64,000 nt of DNA from Ryuthela nishihirai (GCA_038380435.1 JAWZYU010000020.1:38596307-38660306), one strand, 5' to 3'; counted from the stretch's first letter, positions 18,384-29,690 are shown. A program made the numbers and translations. Notes: a model not told the origin generated them from the letters alone.

Positions 18384-19900
18384 TGCCGTGGCCCCGTGTG
18401 CGTGTTAAGCCGTGGCCCCGTGTGCGGGAGAGCCATACCCTGTGCACGTTAAAGAACACGCTGGATGGCCTTGACGGGAGGCTACCATCTGTCACCCAAC
18501 AGCTGTTCCAGTGGGTCCCCTCCCCCAACCTTCTCTGAGCCTTCGGGGTCCTTGTGGCCTGGCCATTTAGACCATTGTGTGCAAAAAAGTGCCGCTCAGA
18601 GGTAAAACAATCCAATCCAATCCACAGCTGGGTCAACGTTGAGATTATTTCCGCAAAACTCCCCGCCCTGCCCACGGTCAGTAGGGCACACCGTTGGGCT
18701 TGGAAAGGTCGTCGTCCGTCGGATGTGACGTTAAACCGTGGCCCCGTGTGCGAGACAGCCATACTCTGCGCACGTTAAAAAACACGCTGGGTGGCTTTGA
18801 CAGGAAGCTACCATCTGTCTCACAACAGCTGTTCCAGTGGGTCCCCTCCCCCAACCTTCTCTGAGCCTTCGGGGTCCTTGTGGCCTGGCCATTTAGCCCA
18901 TGGTGTGCAAAAAAGTGCCGCTCAGAGGTAAAACAATCCAATCCAATCCACAGCTGGGTCAACGTTGAGATTATTTCCGCAAAACTCCCCGCCCTGCCCA
19001 CGGTCAGTAGGGGACACCGTTGGGCTTGGAAAGGTCGTCGTCCGTCGGATGTGACGTTAAACCGTGGCCCCGTGTGCGAGACAGCCATACTCTGCGCACG
19101 TTAAGAAACAGCTGGGTGGCTTTGACAGGAAGCTACCATCTGTCTCACAACAGCTGTTCCAGTGGGTCCCCTCCCCCAACCTTCTCTGAGCCTTCGGGGT
19201 CCTTGTGGCCTGGCCATTTAGCCCATGGTGTGCAAAAAAGTGCCGCTCAGAGGTAAAACAATCCAATCCAATCCACAGCTGGGTCAACGTTGAGATTATT
19301 TCCGCAAAACTCCCCGCCCTGCCCACGGTCAGTAGGGGACACCGTTGGGCTTGGAAAGGTCGTCGTCCGTCGGATGTGACGTTAAACCGTGGCCCCGTGT
19401 GCGAGACAGCCATACCCTGCGCACGTTAAAGAACACGCTGGATGACTTTGACAGGAGGCTACCATCTGTCTCACAACAGCTGTTCCAATGGGTCCCCTTC
19501 CCCAACCTTCTCTGAGCCTTCGGGGTCTTTGTGACTTGTCCATTTAGCCCATGGTGTGCAAAAAAAGTGCCGCTCAGAGGTAAAACAATCCAATCCAATC
19601 CACAGCTGGGTCAACGTTGAGATTATTTCCGCAAAACTCCCCGCCCTGCCCACGGTCAGTAGGGTACACCGTTGGGCTTGGAAAGGTCGTCGTCCGTCGG
19701 ATGTGACGTTAAACCGTGGCCCCGTGTGCGAGACAGCCATACCCTGCGCACGTTAAAGAACACGCTGGATGGCTTTGACAGGAGGCTACCATCTGTCTCA
19801 CAACAGCTGTTCCAATGGATCCCCTCCCCCAATCTTCTCTGAGCCTTCGGGGTTCTTGTGACCTGTCCATTTAGCCCATGGTGTGCAAAAAAAGTGCCCC
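18384..19900 (+). repeat. Tandem satellite of headless SINE-A, about 326-bp period
   Basis: A partial first unit, then units beginning cagctgggtcaacgttgaga at 18625, 18951, 19276 and 19603 (spacings 326, 325, 327). Each unit ends gtaaaacaatccaatccaat plus cca and passes straight into cagctgggtc of the next, with no tRNA head. Units share private variants (gtcgtcgtccgtcgg, gatgtgacgtt, gagacagccat), so the array arose by tandem duplication rather than by separate insertions. The last unit stops at aaaagtgcccccc. Confidence 0.95.
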
Positions 19901-19903
19901 CCC

Positions 19904-20432
19904 AACCAACTCGAAATATTTGTAATATTTGTCATTTTACGTGACCCTGAAGCGAAATATCTTCTTTTAGATGCTCCTTACAACTCTCGCGTTTTTTAGT
20001 GTCGCCTTTCCTTAGCTCTTGGCACGAAGTTACAATTAAATCAAAAGGGAATCCTTGTCACGTATTCGAAAAAACTTCTGTATACATTTTCTTCCCTCTC
20101 AATAGACACTTTCTTTTCTGTTAGTTCCGGAGTGGTTAGGCGAACAGAGACCTTCCATTTCTTCTGCTCCACTTAAATGGAAATTCGCCTTAACTTCACT
20201 AGAGGTCGGGGGAAGGTTTTTTTCTGCGAAACTTAAGCGAACTGGAAGCATCGTCACGTAATTTATATCTGCTGAGGTGAAAAATGTCGCTTTATCCTTA
20301 CACCTTTTTGTAATTCTGCAGAAGAATCATGTCCATGCAATTTGTAGTAACTGAATGATTCAGCTGATAGAGAGCCAGAGGTCATAACTTAAATTTCGAA
20401 CCTTTTACCATTGACTAAAAAAAATTGTAACT
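19904..20432. other. Unique sequence
   Basis: No repeat family or gene recognised. Base composition is more mixed than in its neighbours, but no frame longer than about 60 codons is seen. Confidence 0.45.
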
Positions 20433-20445
20433 CTGCTTTTGCCCT

Positions 20446-20834
20446 GAGGCGGGGTGGCTCAGTCGGTAGCGCGCCAGGCTCGTAATCTGTAGTTCCCAGG
20501 TTCGAGTCCCAGCTGGGTCAGCGTTGAGATTTATCTCCGCAAAATTCCCCGCCCTGCCCACGGTCAGTAGGGGACACCGATGGGCTTGGAAAGGCAGCCG
20601 TCCGTCGGATGGGACGTTAATCCGTGGCCCCGTGTGCGGGAGAGCCATACCCTGTGCACGTTAAAGAACACGCTGGATGGCCTTGACGGGAGGCCACCAT
20701 CTGTCTTCCAACAGCTGTTCCAGTGGGTCCCCTCCCCAAACCTTCTCTGAGCCTTCGGGGTCCATGTGACCTGGCCAGTTAGCCCATGGTGTGCAAAAAA
20801 AGTGCCGCTCAGAGGTAAAACAACCCAACCCAAC
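20446..20834 (+). repeat. SINE-A, full length, with 13-bp TSD
   Basis: Complete young copy. The TSD ctgcttttgccct is at 20433-20445 and 20835-20847. Confidence 0.95.
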
Positions 20835-20847
20835 CTGCTTTTGCCCT

Positions 20848-21307
20848 AATCTAGGTGAAAAAAAATATCGAAATGGGCTTGCACAAAGTTGTTTACTGTC
20901 TATTAGAAGGGATCTAAACCCATGGTTACGAAGGTGTCATATGTTGCGATCGTTAAAAAGCACCTTCGACGACTTTAGGAGTCTCCATTTACATTTAACA
21001 CTAGTCAGAGCCTTTTTTTAACTCATTGTCTTGACCAATGGGGTTTTGTGAACAATGCAGTCATTTCATTGCTTATATTAAAAAAGAAGTGTTCCTTAGG
21101 AATAGAACTTAACCATTCAATTGATGTTCACTATTTATATATTCATTATTACTACCAAAACGGATTTAGGGGCGGACTGGAGCAAAGGCGCCATTCCTCT
21201 ACCGTACAGTCTCTTGTCCTCCCCATCGCCTTTTTATTTTTTTTTTTAGATCTGGGTCTGAGTCGGTATAACGAACGTCAGAATTTTTCAGTATAACGAA
21301 GTTTTTT
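20848..21307. other. Unique sequence
   Basis: No recognised gene. From about 21260, motifs such as gtataacgaac and gtataacgaag, mirrored by attgtaacgaaa past the SINE at about 21750, hint at a decayed TIR element. I cannot define its ends. Confidence 0.4.
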
Positions 21308-21316
21308 CCGACCCCG

Positions 21317-21705
21317 AGGGGGGGAGGGGGCTCAGTCGGTAGCGCGCCAGGCTCGTAATCTGTAGTTCCCAGGTTCGAGTCCCAGCTGAGTCAGCATTGA
21401 GATTTATCTCCGCAAAATTCCTCGCCCTGCCCACGGTCAGTAGGGGACACCGATGGACTTGGAAAGACCGCCGTCCGTCGGATGGGACGTTAAGCCGTGG
21501 TCCGTGTTCGGGAAAGCCATACTCTGTGCACGTTAAAGAACACGCTGAATGGCCTTGACGGGAGGCTACTATCTGTCTCCCAACAGCTGTTCCAGTGGGT
21601 CCCCTCCCCCAATCTTCTCTGAGCCTTCGGGGTCCATGTAACTTGGCAATTTAGCCCATGGTGTGCAAAAAAGTGCCGCTCAGAGGTAAAACAACAAAAC
21701 CCAAC
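21317..21705 (+). repeat. SINE-A, full length, with short TSD
   Basis: The head starts in gggggggaggggg, so box A is altered to gggctcagtcgg. The TSD is ccgaccccg (21308-21316) and ccgacccc (21706-21713). Confidence 0.9.
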
Positions 21706-21713
21706 CCGACCCC

Positions 21714-22189
21714 CGGCCAATTTACTATGTATCTCTAGGAAAAAATATTTCATTGTAACGAAAATATTGATTTAACGAAATAAAAATTTATTCAGATGCA
21801 AAAAATATGATCACTATAACGGAATCTGTGAAATAAAATCCTTAAACTATATATATAAACAACGCACATTTTTCTATCTTTATGTGTTTTGATTTCTAGC
21901 ATCTGGTATTAAGTTGCAATGATTTAAAACACTGAAATATCTAACCAATCATAGCGCTATGAATCACGTGCTATTGTATATCGCCAGCACGATTTCTGCC
22001 GCCGAACTCTGTGAATATAGAAACTTTCTACACTTGACGGATTTGAAGTGACCTTATCACATTTTCCTGGCATAAAAGTTTTTTTTCAAACTTGGAGATC
22101 TCCGCAATTCTGGTCCAATCTATGCGTTTTATTTCATCATTCGTTAAGTTTATTGTTATATTTGTTCGTCATTATTATTGTTTTAATAG
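21714..22189. other. AT-rich unique sequence
   Basis: No gene or complete repeat seen. Confidence 0.45.
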
Positions 22190-22195
22190 GTTCGT

Positions 22196-22405
22196 TAATT
22201 AATAGCCGAGTGCTTAGCGCGCTTGGCTACTGATCTAAGGGACCTGGGTTCGAGCCCCGGGTAAGGCGTGGCTGTTTGTGTTGTTTTTCTGCTGAGGTCC
22301 TGCCATCCTCCTGCTGAGGTCCTGCCTTCTACTATGGCATATAAACTGACAGCTCCTGTCAGACCTCTGTGGCAAGCAGCTGCTTGAGGGGGTATTTATT
22401 TATTT
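22196..22405 (+). repeat. SINE-B copy with internal duplication
   Basis: The head gcgcgcttggctactgatct and gggttcgagccccgg are clear. The segment ctgctgaggtcctgcc is duplicated. It ends gctgcttgagggggtattta. Confidence 0.9.
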
Positions 22406-22785
22406 TTTATTTTCTTAATTAAATTTTGTTTCGTTATTAGCAGTCAATATGGCGAGAAATTTTCGCTGTTTCGTAATGACACGAAAGATATTTCGGACAA
22501 CATATCGCAGGGTTGCGACGTCATTTAAAAGTTCAACTGAACTTTTAAATTAAATTGAATTTTTCTCAGTAAAGTTCACTGAGAGATACTTTTTGGTACA
22601 GGCAGTTAAAACAATTATCGACTCTTTTAAGAAGTAAACTCAAATACACGGTAAATTTGTTTCGCAATGATTATTCTGTGGTAGTATGTAACTGTCATAG
22701 CACTGTTTTTAAAATGCATTTCAGTATAACACGACTCTATTTTAATCACCCGCTCGATTTCCTTAAACTGATATTTCACTCTTTC

Positions 22786-22838
22786 ACGATGAAATGTCTG
22801 AAGACGTTTTGAAGTAAAATGTTTTAAGCGATCAGCAG
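22786..22838. repeat. 25-bp array, left remnant
   Basis: gatgaaatgtctgaagacgt and aagtaaaatgttttaagcga are units of the array that resumes at 23474. The solo LTR lies between. Confidence 0.7.
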
Positions 22839-23473
22839 TGTCAGGCTAGAGGCCTTTTTAGATATTTTTTTTTGTTCGGGCTTTGTATATTATTTTGGAT
22901 TTCACCAACAAGGCATATGCTACGTGGGAGGCCCTCTGTCCCAGCTTCTGGAGAGTAATTGAAGTAGCAGTGCCCGGAGGGACGGAGGTCACCCAAAACG
23001 CTGGCGTCCGCTGACAAGTACCCGGAGGCTAAGGGACTTCCCAGATGGTCCGGAGCAGAGAGAGAAAGGAAGAAAGGGTTGGCAACGAGAAGGGAGAGCA
23101 GTCGTAGGACGAAAGAGAAAAGACGTGGAATGGTAAAGCTGGGAAATGCCGACTGGTAATAACGGCATTGGGCTCTGTGAACACAGCTGAACAGGCATAG
23201 TAAGCTGGTGTTGTTGTAATCCATGTAATTGAGCATATGTCCTTGTTCATCAAGCATGTTTGGAAGGTTCAATAAATATTTGTTATTTTAAAGTAAAGGC
23301 TGGAGTGGAACCAATTTATTGGGGAGGAGCCTCAGTATTGAGTCCCTGCAATTGTGATAAAATCTTTGATTTTTGTTCCGAAAGACTCTTTCACCCGTCG
23401 CGTATTGTGATCGAACCGAGGGGACGTTCCTAAGTGGTCCCAATAGACAAACAAACGAAGAAGCAACATCACA
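22839..23473. mobile_element. Solo LTR, 635 bp
   Basis: The segment begins TGTCAGG and ends CATCACA, so it has TG...CA ends, and it is flanked by the 5-bp direct repeat agcag (22834-22838 and 23474-23478). It splits a 25-bp tandem array that continues on both sides, which defines the insertion independently. A polyadenylation-type aataaa lies at 23271. These are the marks of a solo LTR left by recombination of a retrovirus-like element (Gypsy or Bel-Pao type). I cannot assign the family without an internal region, and orientation is inferred only from aataaa (plus). Confidence 0.75.
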
Positions 23474-23706
23474 AGCAGCGAAATGTCTGAAGACGATTTA
23501 CAGTGAAATGTCTGAAAGTGATTCGCAGTGAAACGTATAAAAGTGATTCGCAGTGTAACGTTTGAAAGTGATTAGCAGTGAAATGTTTGAAGCGATTCGA
23601 AATGAAAGGTTTTAAGCGATTTGGAGTGAAATTTCTTAATATTTTATTTATTTATTATTATTATTAACTATTCTCAGTGAAATGTTCGAAAGCGATTCAA
23701 AAATTT
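23474..23706. repeat. 25-bp tandem array, right part
   Basis: Degenerate units of the type cagtgaaatgtttgaaagtg plus attcg from about 23478 to 23705, interrupted by an AT-rich patch at about 23636-23672. Confidence 0.8.
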
Positions 23707-23906
23707 GTATATAATATTTTAGGAATATTATTATTTACTTATGGCAAAATATTTTTTGCTAAATCAAAATATTCAAATTCAATGTGAGTTCTAATTTTAT
23801 TCAAACTGCTATAAATGGCTAAGTTTAATTCTACGATTATTCGTAGTGTAAATTATCTTATAAATGCGCCACTTTCGTTGAGAGTTCCAAGTATATATAT
23901 ATATAC

Positions 23907-24405
23907 CCCCTCAAGCAGCTGCTTGCCACAGAGGTCTGACAGTAGCCTGTCATTTTTGGGTTGGGTTGTTTTACCTTTGAGCGGCACTTTTTTGCACACC
24001 ATGGGCCAAATGGCCAGGTCATATGGACCCCGAAGGCTCAGAGAAGGTTGGGGGAGGGGACCCACTGGAACAGCTGTTGGGAGACAGATGGTAGCCCCCC
24101 CGTCAAGGTCATCCAGCGTGTTCTTTAACGTGCACAGGGTATGTCTCTCCCGCACACGGGGCCACGGCTTAACGTCCCATCCGACGGACGGCGGCCTTTC
24201 CATGCCCATCGGTGTCCCCTACTGACCGTGGGCAGGGCGGGGAATTTTGCGGAGATAAATCTCAACGCTGACCCAGCTGGGACTCGAACCTGGGAACTAC
24301 AGATTACGAGCCTGGCGCGCTACCAACTGAGCCATCCCCGCCCCTGTAGCATGTCATAGTAAAAGGTCTGTGAGGATAGCAGGACCTCAGCAGAGTTTCA
24401 TCAAA
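23907..24405 (-). repeat. SINE-B, headless, split by SINE-A
   Basis: ccccctcaagcagctgcttg, ccacagaggtctgac and agtagcctgtcat lie on the left. gtagcatgtcatagtaaaag and gcaggacctcagcaga lie on the right of the inserted SINE-A. Confidence 0.85.
23954..24345 (-). repeat. SINE-A, full length, with 12-bp TSD
   Basis: Inserted in SINE-B. The TSD gtagcctgtcat (23942-23953) and gtagcatgtcat (24346-24357) differ at one base. The head reads accaactgagccatccccgcc, complete. Confidence 0.93.
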
Positions 24406-24836
24406 ATACTCTTAGAACAGGAGCATATTCAGATTTTTATATACTCTGAAGGGTAAAGCCTAAAACGAAAAATATTCATTGAAGTGACTAATTATACTTG
24501 AAACTACACTGTGCGCAAAATTTAAGTTACAACACCATTTTATGTCAATAAGAAAGTAACTTCAAAACTCTGTAACTGATAAAATAATCCTTTTATGTTA
24601 AAATATTACTGAAGATAAATTAAAGATATCAATCAAATCTATATAAATCTCGATTTTCAGCAGTAATAGCTGGTATTTAAAGAAGAATGGAAAGTGGAAT
24701 ATTTAACATCAGCGATGAACTTCCATGAAACTCATACAATATTGAAAGAATTACTGACACAAAAATCTAAAACAGGCACTTATTTTATATTATTATTATT
24801 ATTATGTTTATTATCTAAAACAGGCAATCCTTATTA
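24406..24836. other. AT-rich dispersed repeat, copy 1
   Basis: The stretch 24520-24720 (atgtcaataagaaagtaact, tcaatcaaatctatataaat, gtatttaaagaagaatgg) has an ordered match at 35870-36060. I see no coding capacity. It may be a decayed MITE. Confidence 0.5.
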
Positions 24837-25230
24837 GGGGCGGGGGTGGCTCAGTCGCTAGCGCGCCAGGCTCGTAATCTGTAGTTCCCAGGTTCGAGTC
24901 CCAGCTGGGTCAGCGTTGAGATTTATCTCCGCAAAATTCCCCGCCCTGCCCACGGTCAGTAGGGGACACCGATGGGATTGGAAAGGTTGCCATCCGTCGG
25001 ATGGGACGTTAAGCAGTGGCCAGTGTGCGGGAGAGCCATACCCTGTGCACGTTAAAGAACACGCTGGATGGCCTTGACGGGAGGCTACCATCTGTCTCCC
25101 AACAGCTGTTACAGTGGGTCCCCTCCCCCAACCTTCTCTGAGCCTTCGTGGTCCATGTGACCTGGCCATTTAGCCCATGGTGTGCAAAAAAAAGTGCCGC
25201 TCAGAGGTAAAACAACCCAACAACAACCCA
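24837..25230 (+). repeat. SINE-A, full length
   Basis: Complete head, body and tail (acaacccaacaacaaccca). A possible TSD around aatccttatta and aatccatatta is ambiguous. Confidence 0.92.
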
Positions 25231-25388
25231 ATCCATATTATTAAAGTTTTAATTAACTTTTGAGTGAAATCTTATGATTGCCATTGCTAGTGCTATGTAT
25301 ATATAAATTTCCATAACCCTTTAAAGACCTGATGAATATTCAAGCCATAATTGGCATAGTGCTTAGGAAGCTAGCGACTATTCCAGAA

Positions 25389-25719
25389 AGGTTGGTTGGT
25401 TTTTTTACCTCTGAGCAGCACTTTTTTGCACACCATAGACTAAATGGCCAGGTCAAAAGGACCCCGAAGGCTCAGAGAAATTTGGGGGAGTGGACCCACT
25501 GGAACGGCTGTTGGGAGACAGATGGTAGCCTCCCGTCAAGGTCATCCAGCGTTCCAGCGTGTTCTTTAACGTGCACAGGGTATGGCTGTTCCGCACACGG
25601 AGCCACGGCTTAACGTCCCATCTGATGGACGGCGGTCTTTCCAAGTCCATCGATGTTTCCTATTGATAATGGCAGGGCAGGGAATTTTGCGGAGATAAAT
25701 CTCAACGCTTACCTAGCTG
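25389..25719 (-). repeat. SINE-A, headless, with 8-bp TSD
   Basis: Body and tail only. In its own orientation it starts cagctaggtaagcg, immediately after where box B would be. The TSD ttccagaa is at 25381-25388 and 25720-25727. A short duplication (ccagcgttccagcgtg) lies within the body. Confidence 0.85.
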
Positions 25720-25727
25720 TTCCAGAA

Positions 25728-26911
25728 CGGCGAACTTTATGTGTTGTATTGTCTCTGAGGCAGTGGTCAGCAGTGACTGGCCTTAGCAGGGCATGTCCTT
25801 GTTTGAGAAAGCCTCTAAAAGCTAGGAGTAGCTTCTAGGATTCTTCTTTGTGTTGCAAATAAATAAATAAAATACAGCTGAAATTGAGATTTGAATAGTA
25901 TGATTGAGATGGTTAAATCATCTTCAAACATTTTAACATAACAAGCTTATTTTACAAGTTACAAAGTTTCGAAGGTGGTTTCTTATTGACATGAAATGGG
26001 ATTGTAACTTAACATTTGCGCACCAGTGCATCTAGCATATGAGAGGTGAAATAATGAAGACGTAGTATACGAGCATCATCTTGTGATATTATTATTAGAT
26101 TTTCTTGTTTACCAAAGTATTAAACTTCTCCACATTAGTTGCCCAGACATTCCTACAGCTCTGTACATAATTATGATAAGTTACTTTCCGATTGAAGCAT
26201 TAATTTCTGAAAGCCATGGTCAAATATACTTTCATGGAGATTAGCTATCTGGTTTACTAATCCCGAGAGAGTTAGCTGCTTTATCCTAATATGATGCTTC
26301 GTGTCACATCTTTAGCGAATGCAGAGGATAAAGCCTTAGCAATATCATATAACAATCCAGATATCAATGCATCATTTCCATATGTATATGCAATAGCATA
26401 AATGATACTGTCTCTTATTTGACAATTGTTTAGTTTACAGTTGGTGTCCGCTACCATTAGCAACCAGGCATCAGCAATTCTACATCGAAATGTTACGTTT
26501 CCAATTTAAAGCATCATTCATAAGCGTAAGTCATTAAAAGTGAAGAAGATGGATAAGTGTAATGATCTAAGCAGAAACCGATGGTGTCGTTCCCATTCGA
26601 GATTACTGACAGAGGCAGAAATGAAAGATCTTTTTCAAATCATTGAGAAACCAAATCGGTTGATGGATTAGAGGAAAAGACAGCTGCTTATGACATATTG
26701 CTTAGAGTTGTAATGATACTCCAGTGCAGAAATGACTTATCGTATTTATTTAACACTGCGCATTTCTGTGGATCGGTGAATGGTTTAATGATTCAGAATG
26801 GTTTCAGAGGTTATTGCCATGGGTTTCAAGATTGAAGTGAAATAGTTTTGATAGAGGCCGAGTTAAATGATTGGCGGAAAATTGAACATTATTTCTGAAG
26901 ATTGGGTTTAA
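25728..26911. other. 1.2 kb without recognised repeats
   Basis: The longest stretch here without a transposon that I recognise. It holds one protein-like antisense frame (26281-26463, listed separately). No promoter or splice context is evident. Confidence 0.5.
26220..26490 (-). pseudogene. Protein-like fragment of uncertain origin, Ala/Ser/Leu-rich
   Basis: A 60-codon minus-strand frame (26281-26463) contains IAYTYGNDALISGLLYDIAK and then KALSSAFAKDV. The frame is open upstream of its first Met to near 26505 (RIADAWLLM). Beyond its stop, another frame reads AANSLGISK. The helix-like pattern of A, S, L, I and Y resembles repeat or linker helices of spider silk proteins (spidroins) as I remember them. 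I could not align it, and the resemblance may be chance. If real, it is a frameshifted relic: there is no start, no splice sites and no repeat units nearby. Confidence 0.2.
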
Positions 26912-27160
26912 ATACACTGGTTTCCATAAATTAAGGAAAAAATGAGAAAAATCACAATAATTCGCCAAACAATTGTGCGATCCTCACCAAACTTGTTCAT
27001 ATAACCAGTAATGCATAGTGAGCATATCGTATGCAAATTAGTAGCAAATTGCGTTAATTTGCGTAATCGGATAGCGGCATAAAAACGGGTGTTTTGGAGT
27101 GGATTATTATTTTGTGTTGTAAATGTGAGTAAAGAAATTCGAAATAGCCATTTTGTAGGA

Positions 27161-28598
27161 ATGACCTCGAGACATCATTTGCCAAATGAACTGCGGTGGA
27201 GAGTTATTGTCCGGCTCGAAGCAGATCAAATTCAGTCAGATTTGGCACAATGACTGAATGTAAGTCCTTCTGTGATCCATAGACTGTGGAATCAATTTCG
27301 CAGCACGGATTTCGCGTCTCGGAGGTTTAGTCGAGGAAGGGCTAGAGTTACGACCGCTGTACAAGACCGATATCTGCGATGAACAGCACGAAGGAGCAGG
27401 ACGTCTACTCTCTCTCAGCTACGATCCTCTCTTGCAGAAACCACTGGGAGGGTTGTATTCAGCTTCTACTGTGCGTAGAAGGCTTCATGAGAGAGGTCTG
27501 TACGTTAGAAGGCCAGTAATTTGTATACCTCTCACGCCACGTCACGGAGAGAGCGGTTGAATTAATTGGACACGCACGCATGTTAATTGGACAGAAGAGC
27601 AATGGAGGTCCATACTCTTTACAGATGAGTCCAGATATTGTTTGCAGAGTTATTCCGGACATTGTTTGATATGGAGAGAGCGAGGTACCCGCTATCATCC
27701 CAGTTGTTGGGTTGGGTTGTTTTACCTCTGAGCGGCACTTTTTTGCACACCATGGGCTAAATGGCCAGGTCACATGGACCCCGAAGGCTCAGAGAAGGTT
27801 GGGGGAGGGGACCCACTGGAACAGCTGTTGGGAGACAGATGGTAGCCTCCCGTCAAGGCCATCCAGCGTGTTTTTTAACGTGCACAGGGTATGACTCTCC
27901 CGCACACGGGGCCACGGCTTAACGTCCCATCCGACGGACGGCGGCCTTTCCAAGCCCATCGGTGTCCCCTACTGACCGTGGGCAGGGCGAGGAATTTTGC
28001 GGAGACAAATCTCAACGCTGACCCAGCTGGGACTCGAACCTGGGAACTACAGATTACGAGCCTGGCGCGCTACCGACTGAGCCACCCCCGCCCCTATCAT
28101 CCCAGTAACATCCGTCAAAGAGATAGTTACGGCGGAGGTAGCGTGTGTGTTTGGGATGGCATTTCCTTAGGTGGACGCACAGACCCCTTTGTGTTGACGA
28201 GTGGAAACCTTAATGCTCAAAGGCATAGAGATGACATCCTGGACCGTTATGTACGTCTTTTCCCTGGTGGAATAGGTGAAGCATTCATCTTACAAGACGA
28301 TAACGCTCGTCCAACACAGAGCTCGACTAGTGGAACAATACCTTCAAGAGGAGACCATTATGTGCATGGAGTGGCCTTCTCGATCTCCCGACCTAAATCC
28401 GATTGATCATGCGTGGGATGTTCTAGGGAGACATGTTGCTGCCCTCAACCCGCCACCTGAAACAAAGGGGGAGCTTATTACTGCTTTAATGAAACAATGG
28501 TCATTACTCCTCCTTACTGAGTTGATTTACATCATAAACAGCAGGAAACATCACTGTCGTGCCTACATTGCTGTAAGGGGTGACCACATTCCTTATTA
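27161..28598 (+). pseudogene. Tc1-like transposase pseudogene, interrupted by SINE-A
   Basis: The N-terminal helix-turn-helix region is readable from ATG 27161 (LPNELRWRVIVRLEADQIQS, then stop codons). The catalytic part reads WTEEQWRSILFTDESRY before the SINE, then VCVWDGISLGG, FILQDDNARP and, in another frame, SPDLNPIDHAWDVLGRHVA. The third catalytic position is D (NPID) where most Tc1 transposases have E (NPIE). Several stops and frameshifts plus the SINE insertion make it nonfunctional. Intact relatives cut and paste the element at TA. Confidence 0.85.
27705..28093 (-). repeat. SINE-A, full length, with 13-bp TSD
   Basis: Inserted in the Tc1-like transposase. The TSD ctatcatcccagt is at 27692-27704 and 28094-28106. 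Confidence 0.96.
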
Positions 28599-28726
28599 AA
28601 ATTTTATTAAAGAACTTTGCCTATTGCATTCTGACACGTCATTTTTGGACAAGTTCCTGTAAGTGTTATTTTTTTACAAAAATGTTTCTAGTGTAAAATA
28701 TTTTATAAGTAAAAAAAAATAAAAAA

Positions 28727-28915
28727 TACCCCCTCAAGCAGCTGCTTGCCACAGAGGTCTGACAGGAACCTGCCAGTTTATATGTCACAGTAGAAAGTCT
28801 GAGAGGATGGCAGGACCTCAGCAGAAAAACGACACATACATCTATGCCTTACCCGGGGCTCGAACCCAGGTCCCTTAGATCAGTAGCCAAGCGCGCTAAC
28901 CACTCGGCCATGGGT
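28727..28915 (-). repeat. SINE-B copy
   Basis: ccccctcaagcagctgcttg at the 3' end and ggctcgaacccaggtccctt (box B) plus the box A complement (aaccactcggccatgg) at the 5' end. Confidence 0.92.
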
Positions 28916-29186
28916 CGGCAAAATATTTTATGCCATTCTGAAACTAGCATTGCAATTCATATTTTCATTATATTTCATTAAAATAATTCATATAATATTT
29001 TGTTCATCATAATTTTTCTGAATTTTCCTTAATTTATGGAAACCAGTGTATACATTGGCTGGATTGCTATATGCAGTATACGTATATATATATATTTCGT
29101 ATAAGTATATATATGAGAATTGAATTCATAATTGACCAACACTTAGAGAGTATAATATACTTCAGGCCCGATATAGAAAAAGGAGG

Positions 29187-29560
29187 GATTGGGTTGTATT
29201 ACCTCTGAGTGGCACTTTTTTGCACACCATGGGCTAAATGGCCAGGTCACATGGACCCCGAAGGCTCAGAGAAGGTTGGCGGAGGAGACCCACTGGAACA
29301 GCTGTTGGGAGACAGATGGTAGCCTCCCGTCAAGGCCATCCAGCGTGTTTTTTAACGTGCACAGGGTATGGCTCTCCCGCACACGGGGCCACGGCTTAAC
29401 GTCCTATCCGACGGACGGCGGCCTTTCCAAGCCCATCGGTGTCCCCTACTGACCGTGGGCAGGGCGGGGAATTTTTGCGGAGATAAATCTCAACGCTGAC
29501 CCAGCTGGGACTCGAACCTGGGAACTACAGATTACGAGCCTGGCGCGCTACCGACTGAGC
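29187..29560 (-). repeat. SINE-A, nearly full length
   Basis: Complete body and head up to ccgactgagc. The last bases of the 5' end are missing. A short possible TSD, aaggag, flanks it. Confidence 0.88.
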
Positions 29561-29690
29561 CCTTGTAGGAAGGAGAACCATCGAATAGCTGTTAGGAGAC
29601 ATATGGAAGCCTCCTGTCCATGCCATCCAACATGCTCTTTAACGTACACAGGATATGGCTTTCCTGTACAGGGAACCATGGCTTTGATAA
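29561..29690 (-). repeat. SINE-A fragment, old
   Basis: gctgttaggagacatatgga, ccatccaacatgctctttaa and acaggatatggctttcc are the mid-body of an older minus-strand copy lying directly next to the younger one. Confidence 0.75.

Larger units (their letters stand above)
26914..29049 (+). mobile_element. Tc1-like DNA transposon, full length, dead, with nested SINEs
   Basis: The inverted ends tggtttccataaattaagga (left) and tccttaatttatggaaacca (right) are preceded and followed by cactg/cagtg and TA, the Tc1/mariner target. Between them lies a decayed transposase interrupted by a SINE-A (27705-28093), and a minus-strand SINE-B (28727-28915) sits in the 3' part. Confidence 0.9.

Noticed and set aside
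22841..23272. 143-codon antisense frame
   Set aside because: It lies entirely inside the solo LTR, antisense to its inferred direction, with no recognisable motif.
27891..28406. A 171-codon frame joining SINE-A antisense to transposase sequence
   Set aside because: It is a chance read-through from SINE-A into the Tc1-like transposase pseudogene, not a fusion gene.
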